DNA of 64,000 nt from Syntrophorhabdaceae bacterium PtaU1.Bin034 (GTDB taxonomy: Bacteria; Desulfobacterota_G; Syntrophorhabdia; Syntrophorhabdales; WCHB1-27): contig MVRP01000001.1 in the NCBI GenBank assembly GCA_002067405.1, positions 1-64,000 on the forward strand. The letters are read 5' to 3'. The notes beneath the pieces were generated by a model. That model was not told where the DNA came from, searched no databases, and worked only from the letters and a program-made list of their open reading frames with translations. Below are positions 48,214 through 56,471 of the stretch, in pieces. Positions within the stretch are counted from its first letter, which is position 1. Each line of letters starts with the position of its first letter. The position numbers and the translations under genes were made by a program.

Positions 48214-48231
48214 TACAATAAGGAGGCTCCA

Positions 48232-48630
48232 ATGGTAAAAAAGGGGACCATTTGTGCTCTCGGGATCATGCTTTTTTTTGCGGGATATGCCATGTGCTTC
48301 GATGAGAAGCAGCTTCTACAGCTGAAGAAAACGAGCAACTGCGCCAAGTGTGACCTTTCAAACGCAAAGCTGTCGGGTCTCGATCTTTCCTATGCGGATT
48401 TATCCTCTGCAAATCTCTCGGGAGCCGACCTCTCGGGTGCGACGCTGTATGGCGCCAACCTCGGTGGCGCAACCCTTACAAAGGCAAATCTCACGGAAGC
48501 GAACCTGTACGATGCAAACCTTTTAAAAGCCCAGGTGAAAGATGCAAACTTCTCCAAGGCAAACCTCTACAATGCAGTCTGGACCGATGGAAAGAGATGC
48601 GGGCAGGGTTCCACGGGCGTGTGCAAGTAG
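48232..48630 (+). CDS. Exported pentapeptide-repeat protein (132 aa)
   Basis: A signal peptide (GTICALGIMLFFAGYAMC) is followed by a Cys pair (NCAKCDLS) and about 14 pentapeptide units of the A(D/N)Lxx form (GLDLSYADLSSANLSGADLS and on), expected to form a right-handed beta helix. It ends in KRCGQGSTGVCK, another Cys pair. AAGGAGG precedes the ATG. It follows the 30-aa membrane gene by 18 nt and is probably under the same RNA control. Function unknown. Confidence 0.8.
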   Translation: MVKKGTICALGIMLFFAGYAMCFDEKQLLQLKKTSNCAKCDLSNAKLSGLDLSYADLSSANLSGADLSGATLYGANLGGATLTKANLTEANLYDANLLKAQVKDANFSKANLYNAVWTDGKRCGQGSTGVCK

Positions 48631-48740
48631 CTATTAAGGTACCGAACCGTTGTGCTGCCGGTAAAGAGAACCAAGTGCTATGTACTTATGCCACACACAG
48701 GGTGAAGAGGAGTATCGGCATGGTTTAGATGCAATAAGCC

Positions 48741-48856
48741 GTGACACATAAGAAAAGAATCAAGAGGGTCCAGGTTGTATCTCTGGAGGGTAACATAGCT
48801 GGATAGTCGGGCCGCTATCCGAAAGTCGCATTTCGGGTAGCGGCCTTTGTTTTGAC
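48741..48856 (+). ncRNA. Attenuator-like structured RNA, copy 3
   Basis: A diverged copy with the same order. A CATAAGAAAA stretch and GGGTC are followed by stem A: TCCAG (48769-48773) with CTGGA (48783-48787). Hairpin B: GGATAG (48801-48806), loop TCGGGCCG, CTATCC (48815-48820). Relative to copies 1 and 2 a G-C pair is A-U and a U-U mismatch is A-U, which supports the pairing. Terminator: a 15-bp stem 48810-48824 with 48831-48845, then TTTGTTTT. It precedes another small membrane-protein gene. Confidence 0.6.
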
Positions 48857-48873
48857 AACTATAGGGAGGTTAT

Positions 48874-49047
48874 ATGGAAGTAACACCCGATCTCACGGAT
48901 GCGGGCAGAAACAACAGCAACGCTGAAAAGAAAAAGCGGACATGGGGAAGCCTGTTTATTGATTTCATGGTAAGTGGCGGCATTATTGTGCTCGTCGTGC
49001 TCGTGGCCGCACTTGCTCTCGTTATCAATCTATTGATTATTGATTAA
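48874..49047 (+). CDS. Small membrane protein (57 aa)
   Basis: A polar N-terminus (MEVTPDLTDAGRNN) and a basic stretch (EKKKRTWGSL) precede one transmembrane helix (GGIIVLVVLVAALALVINLL) near the C-terminus. TAGGGAGG precedes the ATG. It starts about 20 nt after the T-tract of RNA copy 3. Not recognised. Confidence 0.6.
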   Translation: MEVTPDLTDAGRNNSNAEKKKRTWGSLFIDFMVSGGIIVLVVLVAALALVINLLIID

Positions 49048-49343
49048 GAGCGTTCCGCAGCATTAATTCCACTTCGGTGTAGCCGCAGGAGCAATTTTGG
49101 TGGGGTTATCCATGAGCTCGCACAAGGTATGATCAGCACTCCCGATGAGCGCCATATCAGGTTTTCCACGGAAAAAAGAGGATATTTAAGCACTCGGTCA
49201 AATCGTCCGATAATAGGCGTGTAAGCAAACCGCAGATAACAAAGAGAAAGCGCAGCAAAAAATCTGTGGTGCACGGACTACGATCCGAGGATCGTGGAAC
49301 AGGCCATTGTCCACATCAAAAAAACAGACGGAGGAAGTTTCCT

Positions 49344-50912
49344 GTGAAGCTGATCACCATTCGTTCGCGATTGATAATCCTTTCTTGTGTCGGACTTCTT
49401 GCAATATTTGCAACCGTGGTTTTCTCCTACATCATTGCCATTCGCGAGATAAAAAGCGTAATGGAAACAGATATCCTGTCCGTTGCCGAGGCGCTGCAGA
49501 AGAGTCTTGATTATGTCGCGACAACCAGGCCGGAAGCCATTCACGATGACGATTTCAAGAAACGGATCAACAGCATAAAGATAGGCAAAAGCGGCTACGT
49601 GTATATCATCGATGAAAACGGCATTCTCCTCGTCCATCCTACCGCACAGGGCAAAAGCCATGCGGGCATCAAGCATCAGGACCATATAAGAACGCATAAA
49701 GAGGGAGGATTGACGGCCTTCACGGCCACGACGACGGGACAGGACAAGCTTGTGGCCTTCCGCTACATAGAACCCTGGAAGGCGTGGGTTGTCCCGGGAG
49801 TCAATAAGGCCGATTATTTCGAGGCATTAACGAGTTCTTTCTTGAAATGGAGTATCGTATTCGCGCTCGTCACCGCTGCCCTGCTCGTGTTTCTCAGCAG
49901 CCTCATTACACGCAGCGTCACTGCTCCGATGCAGAAGGTGATCGGTGTGGCCGATCGTATGGCTGAGGGAGACCTGTCGATGGATATCGAGGTGAAGGGC
50001 AACAGCGAAACAGATCAGATGCTTCAGGCGATCAAGAACATGGTGGTGCGCTTGAGAGGCATTGTGGCTGAGGTTAAAGGTGCCGGTGGCCAGATAGACC
50101 ATGCATCGGAGCAGCTCCTCGATATATCGGGGCGCATGTCGAGCAGTGCCGAGAATGCCGCTTCAAAGGTCGAAAGCATCGCGACAGCAGGAGAAGAGCT
50201 GGCAGCCACGTCATCGCACATCTCGGATAATTGCAGGGAAGCAGCCGAATCATCCGGACAGGCGCAGGTATCTGCCCGACAGGGTGCGGAAATTGTTCAT
50301 CGCGCCGTGGCCGTTATGGACCGCATCGCGACGCGGGTTGAGGACTCGGCGCGGGCAATGACAGATCTGGGGTCGGCATCCGACCAGATAGGAACGATTA
50401 TCGGCACGATCAATGATATCGCCGACCAGACCAATCTTCTGGCCCTGAACGCCGCAATAGAGGCGGCCCGGGCGGGGGAACAGGGGAGAGGGTTCGCGGT
50501 CGTGGCGGACGAAGTGCGGAAACTCGCCGAGAGAACGAGTGCGGCCACCCATGAGATAGGGATGATGATAAAGGCCATCCAGGATGAGACCAAGGCGGCT
50601 GTGACATCCATGGAAGAGGGTGTGCGCGAGGTACAGGAGGGGACCCGGGAGGCGGCCGTCTCGGGAGATGCCCTGAACAGCATCATGGAACAGGTAGACG
50701 CGGTCAATCTTCAGGTGAGCCAGATCGCCTCGGCGGCGAACCAGCAGAGCGCCACTACATCCGAAATCAGCAATCATGCCCAGGAGATGGCGAAAACCAT
50801 GCACATATCGGCAGAAATTGCTCAAAAGTGCGCCGCGTCGGCAAATGGCCTGGCAACACTTGCACGTGGCCTGAATACGGCAATGATGCAGTTTAAGCTA
50901 CCTTCGGCTTGA
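49344..50912 (+). CDS. Methyl-accepting chemotaxis protein with Cache domain (522 aa)
   Basis: A transmembrane helix ([22 protein letters not shown]) is followed by a periplasmic single Cache domain ([44 protein letters not shown]), a second helix ([17 protein letters not shown]), HAMP, and the signalling domain with the tip [38 protein letters not shown]. The start is GTG at 49344 with GGAGGAAG upstream; the frame is open upstream but lacks a site. The ligand is probably a small organic acid, typical of this Cache type. Confidence 0.9.
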   Translation: MKLITIRSRLIILSCVGLLAIFATVVFSYIIAIREIKSVMETDILSVAEALQKSLDYVATTRPEAIHDDDFKKRINSIKIGKSGYVYIIDENGILLVHPTAQGKSHAGIKHQDHIRTHKEGGLTAFTATTTGQDKLVAFRYIEPWKAWVVPGVNKADYFEALTSSFLKWSIVFALVTAALLVFLSSLITRSVTAPMQKVIGVADRMAEGDLSMDIEVKGNSETDQMLQAIKNMVVRLRGIVAEVKGAGGQIDHASEQLLDISGRMSSSAENAASKVESIATAGEELAATSSHISDNCREAAESSGQAQVSARQGAEIVHRAVAVMDRIATRVEDSARAMTDLGSASDQIGTIIGTINDIADQTNLLALNAAIEAARAGEQGRGFAVVADEVRKLAERTSAATHEIGMMIKAIQDETKAAVTSMEEGVREVQEGTREAAVSGDALNSIMEQVDAVNLQVSQIASAANQQSATTSEISNHAQEMAKTMHISAEIAQKCAASANGLATLARGLNTAMMQFKLPSA

Positions 50913-51096
50913 TGGCCCATTTCTACGGCAATCTCCTGAAGTATCTTCTTCAATCGCATCGCCACTGTTCCCTTTAAGACAGCTGAGATAGAGAGAGCAG
51001 ACCGAGACGATTGCGGATTACGGGCTTTCGTCGGGTAGGTGATAAATTCCTCGTTTTAAGGTATATTTAAACATACCGTACATTCAGGGAGAAGAA

Positions 51097-51717
51097 ATGG
51101 CGCAAAAGAGCAAAACAAGAGAATATATCGAATCGCTTCTGATTGCAGCGCTTATCGCCTTGGTCGTTCGCAGCTTTGTAATTCAGGCGTTTAAAATACC
51201 TTCCAGTTCCATGGAACCCACCCTTCTCGTAGGCGACCATCTTCTCGTCAACAGATTGAGCTACGTCGTGAAGGTACCCTTTACCGATATCGTTATCATG
51301 AACCTGGGCAATCCGGAGAGGGGCGACGTGGTGGTCTTCAGATACCCTGTCGACAAAAGCAAGGATTTCATAAAGAGGGTAGTCGGAAAAGAGGGTGACG
51401 TCGTGGAAATAAAGGACAAGAAACTCTATCTCAACGGCCGGAAAGTTGACGATCCCAACGCGCATTTTGCCGAAGACGGTGTTATCCCCGGCGCATTCTC
51501 TCAAAGGGACAATTTCGGCCCTATCACTGTTCCGAAGGGTTCTTTTTTCGTGATGGGTGACAACAGGGACCGGAGCCTGGACAGCAGGTTCTGGGGGTTC
51601 GTAAAGAAGGAAGACCTGGTTGGACGCGCCCTCATCCTCTATTTCTCTTTAAACAACCGCCCCAGTAACGTTCTGCATTATGTGAGATGGGAAAGAATGG
51701 GAAAGCTTATACGCTGA
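51097..51717 (+). CDS. lepB: Signal peptidase I (206 aa)
   Basis: Cleaves signal peptides at the membrane. One N-terminal transmembrane helix, catalytic Ser38 in SSSMEPTLLVGDHLLVNRL, catalytic Lys93 in KDFIKRVVGKEGD, and the box VMGDNRDRSLDSRFWGFV. It lies 55 nt before the TPR gene. Confidence 0.95.
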   Translation: MAQKSKTREYIESLLIAALIALVVRSFVIQAFKIPSSSMEPTLLVGDHLLVNRLSYVVKVPFTDIVIMNLGNPERGDVVVFRYPVDKSKDFIKRVVGKEGDVVEIKDKKLYLNGRKVDDPNAHFAEDGVIPGAFSQRDNFGPITVPKGSFFVMGDNRDRSLDSRFWGFVKKEDLVGRALILYFSLNNRPSNVLHYVRWERMGKLIR

Positions 51718-51772
51718 ATCTGAGACTGTTTTCACTATCAAGATCCAGTAAAAAGAGGTATCATAGACAATT

Positions 51773-53443
51773 ATGAAGGCTTTTCTGATCGCCGCCTCCC
51801 TATTCTGCCTGATCGCTTCTCCGGCTTTTCCGGCAAAGGCATCTTCCGGCTCATCCCTCCTGGATTTCATAAAAGGTTACAGGGACGCACAGGCAGGCAG
51901 GTACGATAGTGCCATCGAGTATTACAGGTCAGCCCTTTCTCTTGACCCTGGTTCGGCCTCCATCAGAACGGAGCTTGCCCTTCTCTACGTGAAGAAGGGA
52001 GAGTTCAACAGGGCAGAAGCGCTGCTCAAGGAATCGGTCCAGGCGGAGCCGAAGAACCGCCATAGTCTGCTGCTCCTTGCCGGCCTTTATTCCTCAAAGA
52101 ACGAGTTCGATAAAGCGCGGCATCTCTACGAGCAATGCATTTCGCTCGACAAGGAGGACACGGAGGCCTATCTCCTGCTTGGGTCCATCAATATAGCCCA
52201 AAAGAAATACCCGGAAGCAATCGATGTGTACGAGAAGGTCCTCGGTTACGACGACAACAACATCATGGCCCTTTATTATACCGGAAGGCTTTACGGGGAG
52301 CTGAAGCAGTATGACAAGGCGAGGACATATTACGAAAAGCTGCTCGTCCTCAAGCCCACTTTCGAGCTTGCCCTGCTCGATCTCGGCACCCTTTCTGAAA
52401 TGGAAGGTAAACTCGATGCGGCCGTCGACTATTACCAAAAGGCCATCCAGGCCAATCCGGCAGGCAAAAAGGCAAGGTCGAGAATAGCTGCCATTTATAT
52501 TCGGAAAAAGGATTATGATAAGGCGATCTTTGAGTTCGAGAAACTCTCCGACCTCGATCGCGAGGACCTCTCGGTAAGAGAGAACATCGGGCTTCTTCAT
52601 CTGGAAAAGGGGAGGTATGAGGAGGCTATTCGTGAATTCAGCCTCATTCTTGCCTCAAGACCCAAGGACGACAAAGCCCGCCTGTATCTGGCAATGGCAT
52701 TGCAGGAAAAGGGAGATCCCAAAGCGGCCCTGGCGGAGCTGTTTAAGATGAACCCGAAATCAGAGGAATTCCGGGCCGCAACAAGAAGCATGCTTCCCCT
52801 TTACATCAAGGCGGGGCTTGTTGATGAGGGCATCCGCAGGACCGAGGGTCTCATTGCGACCGACGGGAAGAATACCGACCTGTACATGTTGCTGTCAGGC
52901 TTGTACGAAGAGAAGACGGACTATGGACGGAGCATCGCCGCACTCGAAAACGCAAAAGCGATAGAACCGGCAAACATAGAACTCCTGTATCAGTTAGGGA
53001 TGCTCTTTGAAAAGAAGGGCGACAACAGCACTGCCATGAAATACATGGAAGAAATCCTGGCGCTCGAACCGGATAATGCCGGGGCTCTCAACTTTATCGG
53101 TTACAGCTACGCAGAAAAAGGCATCAACCTGGACAAGGCCGAGGCAATGATAAGAAAGGCGCTCGAAAAAAGGCCTGAAGACGGCTACATCCGGGACAGC
53201 CTCGGTTGGGTCTTTTACAGCAAAGGGGAGTATCAAAAGGCGCTGGCCGAGATCCTCAAAGCCCAGGAGTTGGTGGCCGATGATCCCGTTATTGCCGAGC
53301 ACCTGGCAGACACCTATGGAAAGCTGGGTCAATATGACAGGGCCGTCGATTCGCTTCACAAGTCAATTCGCCTGGAGAAAAAGGAGGAGCGCAAGAAGCT
53401 CCTCGAAGAGAAACTAAAGATTTTCGAGAAACAGCGTCAGTGA
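51773..53443 (+). CDS. Exported TPR-repeat protein (556 aa)
   Basis: A signal peptide (MKAFLIAASLFCLIASPAFPAKA) is followed by about 14 TPR units through to the C-terminus (for example AQAGRYDSAIEYYRSALSLDPGSA and EKRPEDGYIRDSLGWVFYSKGEYQKAL). It probably scaffolds envelope complexes. Its stop overlaps the lipoprotein gene after it (GTGA), and that gene overlaps the DUF362 gene, so the three form one translation unit. Confidence 0.85.
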   Translation: MKAFLIAASLFCLIASPAFPAKASSGSSLLDFIKGYRDAQAGRYDSAIEYYRSALSLDPGSASIRTELALLYVKKGEFNRAEALLKESVQAEPKNRHSLLLLAGLYSSKNEFDKARHLYEQCISLDKEDTEAYLLLGSINIAQKKYPEAIDVYEKVLGYDDNNIMALYYTGRLYGELKQYDKARTYYEKLLVLKPTFELALLDLGTLSEMEGKLDAAVDYYQKAIQANPAGKKARSRIAAIYIRKKDYDKAIFEFEKLSDLDREDLSVRENIGLLHLEKGRYEEAIREFSLILASRPKDDKARLYLAMALQEKGDPKAALAELFKMNPKSEEFRAATRSMLPLYIKAGLVDEGIRRTEGLIATDGKNTDLYMLLSGLYEEKTDYGRSIAALENAKAIEPANIELLYQLGMLFEKKGDNSTAMKYMEEILALEPDNAGALNFIGYSYAEKGINLDKAEAMIRKALEKRPEDGYIRDSLGWVFYSKGEYQKALAEILKAQELVADDPVIAEHLADTYGKLGQYDRAVDSLHKSIRLEKKEERKKLLEEKLKIFEKQRQ

Positions 53444-53955
53444 AAAGGCTTTCCCTGCTCTTCCTGCTCTTCCTCGTTGCCGGATGCGCTCTCATACAGA
53501 AAAAGGCTGAGATCGTCCAATGGCCGTCGGATGTCGCCTTTCTTGAGGGTGAGGGTGACATCGATACGGCGTGGAAGAAGGAAAGGTTTTCCGGCTCCTT
53601 TGTTATCAGGATGGAATACCCCGATATTCTGCTCCTGGAAGTTTTCGGCCCCTTCGGGCAAACCCTCGTCTACGTGAGCAAGGAAGCTGACCGCTTTCTC
53701 CTTGTTGCCGGGGAGGAGAAGACGACGGACGAGGCGCTGTTCAGGAAAACATACGGCTTTAGCGTGCAGCAGTTCATTGATGATCTCGCCCTCAAAGGGC
53801 AAACAAACGAAACCCCGGAGGGATCGGTTGCCGAGCGCCGGGGCTACAAGGTCATCTACAGCCAGGACAACCGGGGCAGAAGGAAAATGTGCTGGCAGGG
53901 TGCGGAAGGAAGAATTTGCCTCACCTTCAGCGATATAAGTTTCGTCAGGCAGTGA
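53440..53955 (+). CDS. LolB/DUF4292-like lipoprotein (171 aa)
   Basis: A signal peptide MKRLSLLFLLFLVAGC ends in a lipobox. The rest (RFSGSFVIRMEYPDILLLEVFGPFGQTLVYVS, VQQFIDDLALKG) resembles the half-barrel of LolB and related outer-membrane lipoprotein carriers. The start is GTG overlapping the TPR stop. A role in lipoprotein or lipid insertion is possible but not shown. Confidence 0.6.
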   Translation: MKRLSLLFLLFLVAGCALIQKKAEIVQWPSDVAFLEGEGDIDTAWKKERFSGSFVIRMEYPDILLLEVFGPFGQTLVYVSKEADRFLLVAGEEKTTDEALFRKTYGFSVQQFIDDLALKGQTNETPEGSVAERRGYKVIYSQDNRGRRKMCWQGAEGRICLTFSDISFVRQ

Positions 53956-55019
53956 TGCCCAGGATAGTAGCGGGAAGCTGCAACAGCTATGACCTGCCGC
54001 AGCTAAAGGAATTTCTCACCAAAGCCCTCTCCGAGCTCAATTTTTCCTTCAAAAATCTGAAAGTTCTCCTGAAGCCCAATCTTCTGAGCGGGAAATCACC
54101 CAGGAGGGCGGTGAATACCCATCCCCTTCTGGTTCGCGCAACGGCAGAGGTCCTCCTCGAGCGGGGTTGCTCGCTTTCCGTAGGCGATAGCCCCGGATTC
54201 GAGTCGACAGAAAAGGCGCTCGAAAGGTCCGGCATCATGGAGGTGGTTCGTCCGCTGGGGATCGATGTGGCGGCGTTCAGAAAGAGGGTGATAAAGAAGA
54301 TCGATTCCGGCATATCTCCTTACCGGGAGTTCGTGTTCGGCGAAGATCCTCTCGACTATGATCTCGTGGTGAACATGCCAAAATTAAAGACCCATGTGAT
54401 GATGGGCCTCACCGCAGGGGTAAAGAATACGTTCGGCTTTGTCCCGTCCCTCGATAAGGCCAGATGGCACCTCAGATGCGGGACGGACAAGAATCTCTTC
54501 GCTTCCGTCCTGATGGATATTCACCGGATCGCCAATCCCGGGTTAACCATTCTTGACGGGATAGCGGCCATGGACGGCGATGGGCCTTCCCATGGCCGGG
54601 TTCGGCACCTCGGTCTCATTGCTGCCTCAGACAATGCCTTCTCCCTGGATGCCTTTCTTGAAAAGGCCCTTTCCTTTCCCTTTCCGACCCCCATCTCCTC
54701 CCTGGCAGAAGAGAGAGAGGTGCTGCTAGAGGCAAAAGTAGTGGATCTCGGTATGCCCCGGGTGACCGATTTCAAAATGCCTGAAACAATGAAAGTAGAC
54801 TTCAATCTTCCGTCAGTGGTCAGAGAGACGGCCAGGAAGGTGCTTTTGAGAAAACCCAAATACCGGGCGAAAGACTGCAACATGTGCCGGACTTGCGCGG
54901 ACGTCTGCCCTGCAAAGGCCGTTGTTATTCACGATAATGGGGTCAGATTTGACTACGCGAAGTGCATCAGGTGCTACTGTTGCCATGAGATGTGTCCCAC
55001 CGGTGCAATCAGGTCGTAA
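53955..55019 (+). CDS. DUF362 protein with C-terminal ferredoxin domain (354 aa)
   Basis: DUF362 fold (VLLKPNLLSGKSPRRAVNTHPLLVRATAEVLLERGC, DYDLVVNMPKLKTHVMMGLTAGVKNTFGF) followed by two [4Fe-4S] motifs: CNMCRTCADVCPAKAV and CIRCYCCHEMCPTGAI. The ATG at 53955 shares bases with the previous stop (TGATG); an earlier in-frame ATG lies inside that gene. The family is iron-sulfur-linked but of unknown reaction. Confidence 0.85.
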   Translation: MPRIVAGSCNSYDLPQLKEFLTKALSELNFSFKNLKVLLKPNLLSGKSPRRAVNTHPLLVRATAEVLLERGCSLSVGDSPGFESTEKALERSGIMEVVRPLGIDVAAFRKRVIKKIDSGISPYREFVFGEDPLDYDLVVNMPKLKTHVMMGLTAGVKNTFGFVPSLDKARWHLRCGTDKNLFASVLMDIHRIANPGLTILDGIAAMDGDGPSHGRVRHLGLIAASDNAFSLDAFLEKALSFPFPTPISSLAEEREVLLEAKVVDLGMPRVTDFKMPETMKVDFNLPSVVRETARKVLLRKPKYRAKDCNMCRTCADVCPAKAVVIHDNGVRFDYAKCIRCYCCHEMCPTGAIRS

Positions 55020-55071
55020 CCGCTAAACCATAATCAAACCGGAACTTATGTTGAGGGCCTTGCGTCCCCTC

Positions 55072-55088
55072 CCGCAGCAAAGCTGCGG
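55072..55088. terminator. Hairpin between convergent genes
   Basis: CCGCAGC-AAA-GCTGCGG is a perfect 7-bp stem between the DUF362 gene and the oppositely oriented thioesterase gene. It could act in both directions; no strong T-tract is present. Confidence 0.4.
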
Positions 55089-55108
55089 AGCCTCCCCCTC
55101 AAGCACAC

Positions 55109-55576
55109 TCAGACCATCACATACGAACTGGTACCGACGGCAATAATATCATCCTCGTCATTTTTCAGTTCAGTCCTTATAACTGCAATTTTTCTCCCCG
55201 TTCTCAAGCTACAGGCCTTTACGACAAATTCCCTCCCTATACCGGGACGCAAAAAATCCACACGGAGGTCAAGGGTGCTTAACCAGTCAGCCATTTCAAG
55301 TTTTGCCCGTAACCTCTTATGGGCCGTTCTTTTTTGAATGGCCATGAATGCTGACAAGCCACCCGTGACGTCAATAACGGACGAGACAACACCGCCATGC
55401 AACATTTGGCGTGAATCGTGACCAAACAGATCATCCCGCATCTCAAACGTAGTTATAACGCAATCATGGCTAATCGATTTCACTCTGAGGCCGAGCAACT
55501 TGTTAAATGGAATCTTTTCGTTGAAGTGCTCACTAATGGCTGATAATAGTTGCTTATCGTTTGTTGGGCTGTCCAT
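55109..55576 (-). CDS. PaaI-type hotdog thioesterase (155 aa)
   Basis: The hotdog fold with the thioesterase motif: FGHDSRQMLHGGVVSSVIDVTGGLSAFMA and LRVDFLRPGIGREFVVKACSLRTGRKIAVIRTEL. The HGG segment is the usual active-site region. Probably hydrolyses an acyl-CoA, such as an aromatic-CoA, but the substrate is not set. CGGAGGGA precedes the ATG. Confidence 0.82.
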   Translation of the reverse strand: MDSPTNDKQLLSAISEHFNEKIPFNKLLGLRVKSISHDCVITTFEMRDDLFGHDSRQMLHGGVVSSVIDVTGGLSAFMAIQKRTAHKRLRAKLEMADWLSTLDLRVDFLRPGIGREFVVKACSLRTGRKIAVIRTELKNDEDDIIAVGTSSYVMV

Positions 55577-55684
55577 TATGTTCCCTCCGGATTAAGTATG
55601 GATGCAAGCAACATCGATTTAATTCTGCCGCTTCCTTCTTAAGGCTGTTTGGAAGCCGAGGCAATCGGAAATCGTCTTCTGCTA

Positions 55685-55714
55685 AAATGGGAGCAGCATA
55701 TGCTGCTCCCATTT
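55685..55714 (-). terminator. Perfect palindrome terminating the reductase operon
   Basis: AAATGGGAGCAGCAT (55685-55699) and its exact complement (55700-55714) form a 15-bp stem without unpaired loop bases. Read on the minus strand it follows the iron-sulfur subunit gene by 30 nt and is followed by TTTTAG. Confidence 0.7.
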
Positions 55715-55744
55715 ATAATTGGCTATTGGCGTTAAGCACCATTG

Positions 55745-56452
55745 CTACTTCTTTTTGGGTTTCAAACCCCTCTCTTTCGCCACTTTTCTCAGTTCCGCAT
55801 AGATCTTTAAGTGCTCGATCTCGTCTGCGGGGCACACCTCATTGCACCTGCCACACTGGATGCACTCGAAAAGACCGTTCTGGACGGCTTCGGAGACTCT
55901 ATCCGCCTCGTCGAACGGATCGTAGTAGCGCAACGCAGTTGCAACGATCCCCGCAGGACCGATGAATTTTTCCTGGTCTTTCTTTTCATTGATGACCGGA
56001 CAGGCCGCCACGCACGACAGACATCGACAACACCATTCGATTGCGCCTATTTTCCGGGCCAGCACCGGATCCATCGGTGCCAGTATCTTATCTCTGTCCG
56101 TGACCGGCTTTTCGATGACCCTTGTCAATATTCTTCCGATAGCATCATGGACCTTGCTCTTATCGACAATGAAGTCACGTATTACCGGGAAACCTCTCAG
56201 TGGTTCAAGGGTATTCCTCTGGTTCTTTACGTGGGTAAAGCATGCCATCGCCGGCTCACCATTGAGCATCAGGGCGCAGCGTCCGCAGACCCTCCCCCTG
56301 CAACTGTAGTCAAAGGCTACCGGTTCGTGTTTCTCATGAATATAAACGATCGCTTCGAGAACGGTCATATGTTTTTTCCAGGGAACCTCATAGGTCTTGT
56401 AGTGAGGTTCGGCATCCCTTGTCGGGTCGTATTTCAAGATCGTTACCTGCAT
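55745..56452 (-). CDS. Fumarate reductase/succinate dehydrogenase-type iron-sulfur subunit (235 aa)
   Basis: An N-terminal [2Fe-2S] domain (YSCRGRVCGRCALMLNGEPAMAC) and a C-terminal pair of clusters (CCRCLSCVAACPV and CIQCGRCNEVCP). No signal peptide is present, although its flavoprotein partner has a Tat signal, so it may be carried across as a passenger. AAGGAGG precedes the ATG. The partner gene ends 19 nt upstream. Confidence 0.9.
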   Translation of the reverse strand: MQVTILKYDPTRDAEPHYKTYEVPWKKHMTVLEAIVYIHEKHEPVAFDYSCRGRVCGRCALMLNGEPAMACFTHVKNQRNTLEPLRGFPVIRDFIVDKSKVHDAIGRILTRVIEKPVTDRDKILAPMDPVLARKIGAIEWCCRCLSCVAACPVINEKKDQEKFIGPAGIVATALRYYDPFDEADRVSEAVQNGLFECIQCGRCNEVCPADEIEHLKIYAELRKVAKERGLKPKKK

Positions 56453-56471
56453 AATGGATCACCTCCTTCTA

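Noticed and set aside
47836..48856. Calling the RNA elements GEMM-I (c-di-GMP/cGAMP) riboswitches
   Set aside because: The 3' GGTTGGTCGGGCCGCC recalls GEMM-I, but the GEMM-I 5' core (CGCA, GGGCAAA, GACGCAAAGCC) is not found in any copy.
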